This document shows positions 7,449-14,790 of a stretch of 64,000 nucleotides of DNA, piece after piece. A program made the translations under genes and the position numbers. Under the pieces are notes generated by a model, which worked only from the letters and a program-made list of their open reading frames with translations, was not told where the DNA came from and searched no databases. Numbering within the stretch: position 1 is the first letter of the stretch; every line of letters begins with the position of its first letter. The stretch is from contig NZ_JAUSZK010000001.1 in assembly GCF_030817495.1 (NCBI RefSeq), positions 1,591,001 to 1,655,000 of the forward strand, written 5' to 3'. This stretch comes from Streptomyces sp. V3I7 (GTDB lineage: Bacteria > Actinomycetota > Actinomycetes > Streptomycetales > Streptomycetaceae).

Positions 7449-8148
7449 TCAGCCCTCCCCCCTCCGAACCGCCCGCACCCACACCCGATCCGGCGTCAGG
7501 TACTCGTCCACCTCCAGTCCCGCCTCCCTCAGAGCCTCCTCGAACTGTTCCCGGGTGAGGGGCCTGGCCAGGAATGTCTGGGTCCAGGTCGTGTCCGGGA
7601 ACAGGTACTCCGCCCTTACCGAGTTCACGCCGTCCCCGACCGGGTCGGCCGACACCATGCGCACGGTGAAGCCGTTGGGGTCGACGCGTTCTCTCGGCAG
7701 GTCGGTGTGGTAGTCCTCGCCCTCCCGCTGGATCAGCACGTAGCCGCCGTCGGCCACGTGGCGGGCGCACGTGCGCAGCATGCCTCGCCGCACGTCGGCG
7801 TCGCCGGCGTGGACCAGGAACGACGCGAGCATCACTACGTCGAAGCTCTCGCCCAGGTCGAGTTCCTCGATGGGGCTGCATATCGTGCGTGCTCCGCGGA
7901 CGCGTTCCAGCATCTCGGCGGATTCATCCACCGCCGTGACCGTGAAGCCCCGTTCCAGCAGGGGGTGTGTCACGCGTCCGACGCCGCTGCCCAGTTCCAG
8001 GATGCGGGCCGCCGGCCGGTACGGCCGCGGCGATGATGTCCGGCTCGTCGCCCACCGGCAGGCGCGCGTAGAGCTCGACCGCGCAGCCGTCCGGGGTGAT
8101 CGCACCGGGTCCTGTCCCCTCGTACCCCTCACGCATTTCTGCCGTCAT
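7449..8148 (-). pseudogene. Class I SAM methyltransferase interrupted by a single-base frameshift
   Basis: Codons from ATG 8148 give MTAEMREGYEGTGPGAITPD then CAVELYARLPVGDEPDIIAA. A different frame then continues ARILELGSGVGRVTHPLLER, DESAEMLERV, SPIEELDLGESFDVVMLASF and the rest, ending at 7449. The two pieces join as one ordinary methyltransferase of about 232 residues if one G is removed from the G/C run at about 8006-8016. Motif I is ELGSGVGR; motif IV is DVVMLASFLVHAGD. No other damage is visible, so this is either a very recent mutation or a sequence error. Translation from an internal start on the downstream frame would lose the first 40 residues. Confidence 0.7.
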
Positions 8149-8197
8149 GCCCGGACAACGGGCCGTGCCCGCACGGACGTTCCCTCACCGCGCTGGT

Positions 8198-9172
8198 TCA
8201 CTCGTCCGAGTAGTGCTGCGGCCCCACGGGAACTTCCCGCGTGCCCAGCTCCCCCCGCAGCTCACCTGGTTCCAGCGGGAACCACCCGTGCCCGATGTGC
8301 CAGTGGCGGCCCGCTCGCAGATGATCGCCGACGGCCCGTTGGACGGAGGTGCGGCGCGGCAGGTCGGCGGGCGGCAGGTCCGCGTCGCCGAACACGAACT
8401 GCACCGGCTCCTTGTCGGCCGGTTCCGAGCCGTCCCAGCCGACCCGGAACCGGTCCTGGAAGCGGACGATGTTGGAGTCCGCGGGCAGATACTCCCTCAG
8501 TTGCGGATCGAGCAGCCAGGACTCGCAGATCGCGGTGTCGCGGCGCTCCTCGGGGAAGTGCCGGGAGAAGAACTCCCGTGCCCGGGCGAGGGAAAGGTCA
8601 CAGGCGGCGGGGGTGAGCGGGCCGTGGAAGTCGGGGATGTGGAGGGCGAGGCAGGGGTCGCCCGCCGACTCGGGCATCCCGGTCGCGGCGAGCCGCCGTG
8701 CCGCGCTCCTGCGGACCCGCGCCCGCTCGAACTGCAGCCGCCCCAGCTGGTACAGCAGACCGCGGAAGTGCAGGACGAGCCAGTACGGGGACTGCACCCC
8801 GCCTCTGCCGTACCGTCTGCGGTACACGGCGATGTGGCGGCCCAGGTCGGCGAGGGTGCGCCGGGAGATCTCGTCCGGGATGCCGCGCTCGCGGTGGTAC
8901 GCGCGCGTGTACGGGAGCGCGGCGACGAAGACGTACACGGAGAAGTAGTCGCCCAGGGCCGCCGGCGGCTCGGCGGACCGGTCCTCGATCCGCGAGGGGC
9001 GGCCGATCTCCCCCATGTACTGGACCAGGTCCTCGCTGTACTCCGCCACGAGCCGCGACAGGCCGGGGTCGCCCGTCACCCTGCGCCGCAGACCGACAAG
9101 TTGGTTGATGTCCTCGTGGGGTACGGCGAGGTCCAGCAGCAGCTCGGCAAGGTCGTCGGCGTCGGGCAGCAC
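8198..9172 (-). CDS. Acyltransferase-domain protein (DUF5596 plus GNAT-like C-terminal domain)
   Basis: A 324-residue cytoplasmic protein. The N-terminal half (MLPDADDLAELLLDLAVPHE to about residue 150) is the all-helical DUF5596-type domain. The second half has LALHIPDFHGPLTPAACDLS, ESWLLDPQLREYLPADSNIV and RRTSVQRAVGDHLRAG, matching Streptomyces proteins annotated as acyltransferase-domain or GNAT_like_C proteins. The acyl donor and acceptor are unknown. It is a single gene divergent from the small membrane protein gene at 9239. Family naming is from memory of similar annotated proteins. Confidence 0.68.
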   Translation of the reverse strand: MLPDADDLAELLLDLAVPHEDINQLVGLRRRVTGDPGLSRLVAEYSEDLVQYMGEIGRPSRIEDRSAEPPAALGDYFSVYVFVAALPYTRAYHRERGIPDEISRRTLADLGRHIAVYRRRYGRGGVQSPYWLVLHFRGLLYQLGRLQFERARVRRSAARRLAATGMPESAGDPCLALHIPDFHGPLTPAACDLSLARAREFFSRHFPEERRDTAICESWLLDPQLREYLPADSNIVRFQDRFRVGWDGSEPADKEPVQFVFGDADLPPADLPRRTSVQRAVGDHLRAGRHWHIGHGWFPLEPGELRGELGTREVPVGPQHYSDE

Positions 9173-9238
9173 GGCACGGTCTCCCTTTGGTGAACGACTT
9201 TCGCGAAGAGTACGTTGCTAGAAGGAGTGATGGTCCCG

Positions 9239-9556
9239 ATGCGTACGGGCAGTGAGCCGGTGACCGCACGCAGTGCGCTGCGCGCGCGGTTCTGGCTGAG
9301 CCTGTGGGGGATGGCATGGGCGGTCTTCGGCACGGCGGCGTTCGCGCTCGTCGGACGCCCGGGCTGGGCCACGGCGTGCGGGGCGCTGTGGCTGGTGGCC
9401 ACCATCGACATGTTCATGATTCTGAGGCACCTGCGGCAGGGTCCGCACTACCAACCGGGCCGGAACATCCCGCCGTACCGGCCGCCGGACCGCGGCCCGC
9501 CCTACCCCCGCCACCCACGCCCACGCCCACGCCCACGCCAGCATCACCACCCCTGA
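9239..9556 (+). CDS. DUF6343 family small membrane protein
   Basis: A 105-residue protein with two hydrophobic segments, WLSLWGMAWAVFGTAAFALV (about 18-37) and ATACGALWLVATIDMFMILR (about 44-63), then a proline/arginine-rich tail. The start MRTGSEPVTARSALRARFW and the HLRQGPHYQPGRNIPPY block are typical of DUF6343, an actinobacterial family of unknown function. ATG 9239 has AAGGAG 11 bases upstream; ATG 9230 is too close to it. The tail ends in an imperfect run of CCACGC units (9518-9541) encoding PRPRPRPRQHHHP, so its length probably varies between strains. Confidence 0.65.
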   Translation: MRTGSEPVTARSALRARFWLSLWGMAWAVFGTAAFALVGRPGWATACGALWLVATIDMFMILRHLRQGPHYQPGRNIPPYRPPDRGPPYPRHPRPRPRPRQHHHP

Positions 9557-9629
9557 CCCGGCCCCGACCGACCAGTACCCGGCCGGCACGATGCGAGCAG
9601 CGACCCGCCCTGACCACCGAGTGGCCCCC

Positions 9630-10010
9630 TCAGGTCTCGAAGCGGGCCGCCCTCAGATACTCCGGGTTCGGGTCCAGCGCGGCGGCCAGCCGGAAGTGGC
9701 GTTTGGCCTGGTCCGGATAGCCCCGGCGTTCGTAAGTGCGGGCGAGGGCGAAGTGCGCGAACGCGTTGTCCGGCTCGCGCTCCAGGACGATGGTGAACTC
9801 CAGCTCGGCGGGGCGCAGTTGCGCTGCCGCGAAGAAGGCACGCGCGCGCAGCAGGCGCGCGGCCGTGTTCTCGGGGTGCGCGGCGATGACTCCGTCGAGC
9901 AACTTCACCGCGCCCCGCGGGTCCCGTGCGTCGAGCAGTTGCTCGGCGGCACGGAAGTCGATGACATGCGTCTCCGGACTACGTCCGTTCGAACCGCTGG
10001 TCTGGGGCAC
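9630..10010 (-). CDS. Small tetratricopeptide-repeat protein
   Basis: A 126-residue soluble protein made almost wholly of TPR helices: AAEQLLDARDPRGAVKLLDG, NTAARLLRARAFFAAAQLRP, then NAFAHFALARTYERRGYPD and QAKRHFRLAAALDP, i.e. about three repeats. TPRs mediate protein-protein contacts; no catalytic motif is visible. GTG 10010 has GGAAGGA eight bases upstream. It follows coaE on the same strand with an 84-base gap, so may share its transcript. Confidence 0.82.
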   Translation of the reverse strand: MPQTSGSNGRSPETHVIDFRAAEQLLDARDPRGAVKLLDGVIAAHPENTAARLLRARAFFAAAQLRPAELEFTIVLEREPDNAFAHFALARTYERRGYPDQAKRHFRLAAALDPNPEYLRAARFET

Positions 10011-10094
10011 AGCAAAGTCCTTCCCTCGCTGGAGGACTTCAACGCCCCGGCAGGGACACGCTATTCCCCGGAATCCTCGGACACCCGCCGTGCG

Positions 10095-10694
10095 TCACGC
10101 GTGCGCTCTGCGGACGAGGTCGGCCCATACGTCGTCCACGCGCCGCTCCAGCACGTCCAGGGGTACGTCGTTGTCGATGACGACGTCGGCGATCTCCCGG
10201 CGCTTCTCGCGGGTCGCCTGGGCGGCCATGCGCGCGCGGGCGTCCTCCTCGGTCATGCCGCGCAGCCGTACGAGCCGGTCGAGCTGGGTCTCGGGGCTCG
10301 CGTCGACGACCACCACGACGTCGTACAGCGGTGCGAGGCCGTTCTCGGTGAGGAGCGGGACGTCGTGGACGACGACGGCGTCGTCGGCCGCCGCGTTCTC
10401 GAGTTCGAGGGAGCGGGCGCGTACCAGGGGGTGCACGATGGCGTTCAGGACGGCCAGCCTCTCGGCGTCCGCGAAGACGATCGCGCCCAGTGCGGGCCGG
10501 TCCAGGCTGCCGTCCTCGGTGAGCACTCCCGCGCCGAAGGCCTCGACGACCGCCGCGAGTCCGGGAGTTCCGGGCGCGACGACCTCGCGGGCGATGCGGT
10601 CCGCGTCGATCAGCACGGCACCGCGCTCCACGAACAGCCGCGACACCTCGCTCTTGCCGGCGCCGATCCCGCCGGTCAGGCCAACTTTCAGCAT
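10095..10694 (-). CDS. coaE: Dephospho-CoA kinase
   Basis: A 199-residue CoaE, the last step of coenzyme A synthesis (ATP-dependent 3'-phosphorylation of dephospho-CoA). P-loop GGIGAGKS is at residues 8-15, [12 protein letters not shown] is the substrate-binding segment, HPLVRAR is the lid-side motif, [13 protein letters not shown] is the Walker B-like strand and [18 protein letters not shown] is the C-terminal signature. The length fits the family. I chose ATG 10694 because the fold starts there; the frame stays open for another 61 codons upstream, but that stretch is repeat-derived. The upstream 200 bases are full of simple repeats. Confidence 0.95.
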   Translation of the reverse strand: MLKVGLTGGIGAGKSEVSRLFVERGAVLIDADRIAREVVAPGTPGLAAVVEAFGAGVLTEDGSLDRPALGAIVFADAERLAVLNAIVHPLVRARSLELENAAADDAVVVHDVPLLTENGLAPLYDVVVVVDASPETQLDRLVRLRGMTEEDARARMAAQATREKRREIADVVIDNDVPLDVLERRVDDVWADLVRRAHA

Positions 10695-10770
10695 GAGCGG
10701 AAGCCTAGGCCCTGCCACTGACAGGCAGTCGACCGGCACCGCGACCGCCGCCGACCCGGCATACGCCCGC

Positions 10771-10882
<112 letters not shown>

Positions 10883-10900
10883 AGCCCTATCTCCTCGCGC

Positions 10901-11839
10901 CTACCCGTCGCCCTCGCGCTCCGCCAGGAACCGCTCGAATTCCTGCCCGATCTCGTCCGCCGAGGGGATGTCGGCCGGTTCGGCGAGCATGTTGCCCCGC
11001 AGCTCGGCGCCCGCGGCGGCGTCGTACTGGTGCTCAAGTCCCTGAACGAGCGAGGTGAGTTCCTCGTCGCCCTCCTGGATCTGGCGGTCGATCTCGGTCT
11101 GCGTGCGGTGTGCCTCCGTGCGCAGGGCGTGCGCGATGTTGGGCAGGACCAGTCCGGTGGCGGAGGTGATGGCCTCCAGGGCCGTCAGTGCCGCGTCCGG
11201 GTAGGCGGAGCGCGCGATGTAGTGCGGGACGTGGGCGGCGACGCCGAGCACGTCGTACCCGGCTTCGATGAGGCGGTACTCGAGCAACGCCGCGGCGCTG
11301 CCCGGCACTTCGGCCTCGTCGAAGGGGCTGCGGTGGCCCCAGACGAGGTCGGTGCGGTTGCCGTGCGGGGTGAGACCCACGGGGCGGGTGTGCGGGACGC
11401 CCATGGGGATGCCGTGGAAGTTCACGGACAGGCGCACGCCGAGCCGCTCCACGATCAGCCGTACGGCCTCGGCGAACCGCTCCCACTCCACGTCGGGTTC
11501 GGGGCCGGACAGCAGCAGGAAGGGCGCACCGGTGGCGTCCTGGAGGAGCCGGACCTCGATGCTGGGCACCTCGTAGTCGGTCCAGCGGTCGCGCTTGAAC
11601 GTCAGCAGGGGGCGGCGCGCCCGGTAGTCCACGAGCCGGTCGTGGTCGAAGCGGGCCACGACCTGGTGGGGCACCGTGTCGAGGAGGCGCTCGACGATCT
11701 GGTCGCCGGTCTCCCCCGCGTCGATGTATCCGTCGAAGTGGTAGAGCATGACCAGACCGGCCGCCTCCTGGGCGAGCGCCATGTCGACGACTGCCAGCCC
11801 CTTCGGCTCCCATGCGTACAAACCCTGCGGATCAAGCAC
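10901..11839 (-). CDS. PAC2 family protein
   Basis: A 312-residue protein of the PAC2 (proteasome-assembly-chaperone-like) family found across actinobacteria. It begins with [19 protein letters not shown], includes [39 protein letters not shown] and [20 protein letters not shown], and ends with a coiled acidic tail ([20 protein letters not shown]). In eukaryotes PAC2 helps assemble the 20S proteasome; the role in Streptomyces, which has a 20S proteasome, is not established. GTG 11839. It lies downstream of rpsA, separated from it by a strong terminator, so it has its own promoter. Confidence 0.88.
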   Translation of the reverse strand: MLDPQGLYAWEPKGLAVVDMALAQEAAGLVMLYHFDGYIDAGETGDQIVERLLDTVPHQVVARFDHDRLVDYRARRPLLTFKRDRWTDYEVPSIEVRLLQDATGAPFLLLSGPEPDVEWERFAEAVRLIVERLGVRLSVNFHGIPMGVPHTRPVGLTPHGNRTDLVWGHRSPFDEAEVPGSAAALLEYRLIEAGYDVLGVAAHVPHYIARSAYPDAALTALEAITSATGLVLPNIAHALRTEAHRTQTEIDRQIQEGDEELTSLVQGLEHQYDAAAGAELRGNMLAEPADIPSADEIGQEFERFLAEREGDG

Positions 11840-11970
11840 TGTGACCGCTCCTCCTCGTGTTCATACGGTCCAACACGCCTCGGAACACGAGCATTCCCGC
11901 CCCACGGCTTCTGACGCCCCATCACAAGGCGCCCCATCTCATGACACGCACGGCGGGCCCCCGGAAACGC

Positions 11971-12006
11971 TTGAGGGACCGCACCTCGAAAGGTGCGGTC
12001 CCTCAA
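11971..12006 (-). terminator. rpsA terminator hairpin
   Basis: A perfect 16-bp stem (11971-11986 with 11991-12006) around a CGAA tetraloop, 33 bases beyond the rpsA stop. There is no long T run, as is usual in Streptomyces. Confidence 0.88.
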
Positions 12007-12038
12007 CCGACTTACCGGCTAAGCCCAGCGGCTAGCGA

Positions 12039-13535
12039 TCAGCTCTGGCCGCCGGCCAGCTTCTCGCGCAGCGCGGCCAGCGCCTCGTCCGAGGCCAGGG
12101 CACCAGAGGTGTCCGCGCCCTCGGAGGAGTACGAACCGCCACCGCCGGCCGCGGCCGGAGCGGCAGCCTCGCCGCCCTCGGCGGCAGCGGCCTCGTCGGC
12201 CTCGCGGGACTTGATGACCTGCGCCTGGTGCTGCTCGAAGCGAGTCTGCGCCTCGGCGTACTGGCGCTCCCACTCCTCGCGCTGCTTCTCGTAGCCCTCG
12301 AGCCAGTCGTTGGTCTCGGGGTCGAAGCCCTCGGGGTAGATGTAGTTGCCCTGGTCGTCGTAGGACGCGGCCATGCCGTACAGGGTCGGGTCGAACTCGA
12401 CGGCCGACGGGTCGGCACCGAAGGACTCGTTGGCCTGCTTGAGGGACAGCGAGATCCGGCGACGCTCGAGGTCGATGTCGATGACCTTGACGAAGATCTC
12501 GTCGTTGACCTGGACGACCTGCTCCGGGATCTCCACGTGGCGCTCGGCCAGCTCGGAGATGTGGACCAGACCCTCGATGCCCTCGTCCACGCGGACGAAC
12601 GCACCGAACGGAACCAGCTTGGTGACCTTACCCGGGACGACCTGGCCGATCTGGTGGGTACGGGCGAACTGCTGCCACGGGTCTTCCTGGGTCGCCTTCA
12701 GCGACAGGGAGACACGCTCGCGGTCCATGTCGACGTCGAGGACCTCGACGGTGACCTCCTGGCCGACCTCGACAACCTCGGACGGGTGGTCGATGTGCTT
12801 CCAGGAGAGCTCGGAGACGTGCACGAGACCGTCGACGCCACCCAGGTCCACGAAGGCACCGAAGTTGACGATCGAGGAAACGACGCCGGAGCGGACCTGA
12901 CCCTTCTGGAGGGTCGTGAGGAACGTCTGGCGGACCTCGGACTGGGTCTGCTCGAGCCAGGCACGGCGGGACAGGACCACGTTGTTGCGGTTCTTGTCCA
13001 GCTCGATGATCTTGGCCTCGAGCTCCTTGCCCACGTAGGGCTGGAGGTCGCGAACGCGGCGCATCTCGACGAGGGAGGCCGGCAGGAAGCCACGGAGGCC
13101 GATGTCGAGGATGAGACCACCCTTGACGACCTCGATGACGGTACCGGTGACGATGCCGTCTTCTTCCTTGATCTTCTCGATCGTGCCCCAGGCACGCTCG
13201 TACTGAGCGCGCTTCTTGGACAGGATCAGACGGCCTTCCTTGTCCTCCTTCTGGAGAACGAGGGCCTCGATCTCATCGCCCACGGCGACGACCTCGTTGG
13301 GGTCGACGTCGTGCTTGATGGAGAGCTCGCGGCTCGGGATGACGCCTTCGGTCTTGTAACCGATGTCGAGCAGGACCTCGTCCCGGTCGACCTTCACGAT
13401 GACGCCGTCGACGATGTCGCCGTCGTTGAAGTACTTGATCGTCTCGTCGATCGCGGCGAGGAAGGCTTCCTCGTTACCGATGTCGTTGACCGCAACCTGC
13501 GGGGTGGTGGCGGTGGTCTCGGTGCTGCTCGTCAT
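12039..13535 (-). CDS. rpsA: 30S ribosomal protein S1
   Basis: A 498-residue S1, which binds mRNA on the 30S subunit during initiation. There are four S1 repeats, at about residues 35-105, 123-190, 207-277 and 294-364, with typical G-F-L-P, G-A-F-V-D-L-G-G and G-L-V-H-V/I-S-E-L motifs (DGLVHVSELSWKHIDHPSEV; EGLVHISELAERHVEIPEQV). Four repeats plus an acidic/alanine-rich tail is the actinobacterial form, shorter than the six-repeat E. coli S1. ATG 13535, starting MTSSTETTATTPQVAV. The tail after residue 440 (EADEAAAAEGGEAAAPAAAG) is low complexity. It is monocistronic, with a clear promoter at 13736-13764 and terminator at 11971-12006. Confidence 0.97.
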   Translation of the reverse strand: MTSSTETTATTPQVAVNDIGNEEAFLAAIDETIKYFNDGDIVDGVIVKVDRDEVLLDIGYKTEGVIPSRELSIKHDVDPNEVVAVGDEIEALVLQKEDKEGRLILSKKRAQYERAWGTIEKIKEEDGIVTGTVIEVVKGGLILDIGLRGFLPASLVEMRRVRDLQPYVGKELEAKIIELDKNRNNVVLSRRAWLEQTQSEVRQTFLTTLQKGQVRSGVVSSIVNFGAFVDLGGVDGLVHVSELSWKHIDHPSEVVEVGQEVTVEVLDVDMDRERVSLSLKATQEDPWQQFARTHQIGQVVPGKVTKLVPFGAFVRVDEGIEGLVHISELAERHVEIPEQVVQVNDEIFVKVIDIDLERRRISLSLKQANESFGADPSAVEFDPTLYGMAASYDDQGNYIYPEGFDPETNDWLEGYEKQREEWERQYAEAQTRFEQHQAQVIKSREADEAAAAEGGEAAAPAAAGGGGSYSSEGADTSGALASDEALAALREKLAGGQS

Positions 13536-13735
13536 GTGGAAAAGGGCTCCGGTACGGACATTGAAGTCGTAGGTACTGCTTACGCCGGGAGCCCGTTTCG
13601 CTCTGATGAAGCCGGACAGCCAAGGAAACGCCTCACCAGTAACTGGTGATGGCGCCTCGAGAACCGAGGGGACATACAACAGATGCGAGCGCAGCCTGCT
13701 ACGTCTGAGGTGCGCAGGCCCGCAGCGCAACTTGT

Positions 13736-13764
13736 AGCATACGGGGGCAGCCGGACAGGGTCAA
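13736..13764 (-). promoter_or_regulatory. Probable HrdB (sigma-70 type) promoter of rpsA
   Basis: On the minus strand TTGACC (13764-13759) and TATGCT (13741-13736) are separated by exactly 17 bases. This is close to the consensus and is the best such site I see here. It predicts a leader of roughly 190 bases before rpsA, long enough for S1 autoregulation. Confidence 0.7.
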
Positions 13765-13832
13765 TGCGCGAAGGCGCCCAGCCGGGGCGGATCACCGCAT
13801 ACCCGGCACAAGAACCGTCCCACGAGGCCATG

Positions 13833-14714
13833 ATGACCCCGCTGGACCCCCCTCGCGACACACTCCTGGCGGCTGCTCGGAAGAGTACGACGAGGGAGCC
13901 CATCATCCAAGAGCCCGAACCCTTCGAACCGGAAGCCACCCGGCGTGACGCCTCGGTCGCGGAGAGCTCCCGTGCCAACCGCGGCTGGTGGGACCGGAAC
14001 GCGGACGAGTACCAGAGCGAGCACGGCACGTTCCTCGGCGACGACCGCTTCGTGTGGGGACCCGAGGGCCTCGACGAGGTCGAGGCGGAGCTGCTCGGTC
14101 CGGTGGAGGAGCTGAAGGACAAGGACGTCCTGGAGATCGGCGCCGGCGCGGCCCAGTGCTCGCGCTGGCTGACCGCCCGTGGCGCCCGCCCGGTCGCCCT
14201 TGACCTCTCCCACCGCCAGCTCCAGCACGCGCTGCGTATCGGCGGCTCGTTCCCCCTGGTGTGCGCGGACGCCGGCGCGCTGCCGTTCGCGGACGCCTCC
14301 TTCGACCTGGCCTGCTCCGCCTACGGGGCGCTGCCGTTCGTCGCTGATCCGCGGCTGGTGCTGCGCGAGGTGCGGCGGGTGCTGCGCCCGGGCGGCCGCT
14401 TCGTCTTCTCCGTCACCCACCCCATCCGCTGGGCCTTCCCGGACGAGCCGGGCCCCGAGGGGCTGTCGGTGTCGTCCTCCTACTTCGACCGCACGCCGTA
14501 CGTCGAACAGGACGATCAGGGCCGCGCGGTCTACGTCGAGCACCACAGGACGATCGGCGACCGCGTCCGGGACATCGCCGTCTCGGGCTTCCGCCTGGTC
14601 GACCTGGTGGAGCCGGAGTGGCCGGCCTGGAACACCTCGGAGTGGGGCGGCTGGTCGCCGCTGCGGGGCGCCCTGATCCCGGGGACAGCGATCTTCGTCT
14701 GCGAGCGCGACTGA
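13833..14714 (+). CDS. Class I SAM-dependent methyltransferase (UbiE/COQ5-like fold)
   Basis: About 293 residues. Motif I is DVLEIGAGAAQCSRWL, motif II is PVALDLSHRQLQHA, motif III LVCADAGALPFADASFDLAC, and post-motif EVRRVLRPGGRFVFSVTHPI; these define a Methyltransf_11-type enzyme. The preceding NRGWWDRNADEYQSEHGTF block is typical of a conserved Streptomyces group beside rpsA. The substrate is unknown. The start is uncertain: I chose ATG 13833, which has GAGG five bases upstream, and ATG 13830 is directly before it. The frame stays open far upstream into the rpsA promoter region, which is not coding. Confidence 0.8.
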   Translation: MTPLDPPRDTLLAAARKSTTREPIIQEPEPFEPEATRRDASVAESSRANRGWWDRNADEYQSEHGTFLGDDRFVWGPEGLDEVEAELLGPVEELKDKDVLEIGAGAAQCSRWLTARGARPVALDLSHRQLQHALRIGGSFPLVCADAGALPFADASFDLACSAYGALPFVADPRLVLREVRRVLRPGGRFVFSVTHPIRWAFPDEPGPEGLSVSSSYFDRTPYVEQDDQGRAVYVEHHRTIGDRVRDIAVSGFRLVDLVEPEWPAWNTSEWGGWSPLRGALIPGTAIFVCERD

Positions 14715-14790
14715 GGGCAGCCCCCGTCTCCCCCTCGTCCTCTTCACACGCACGCGTTCACACGCACGCGCGCGTGAAGGGCGGTTCGCG

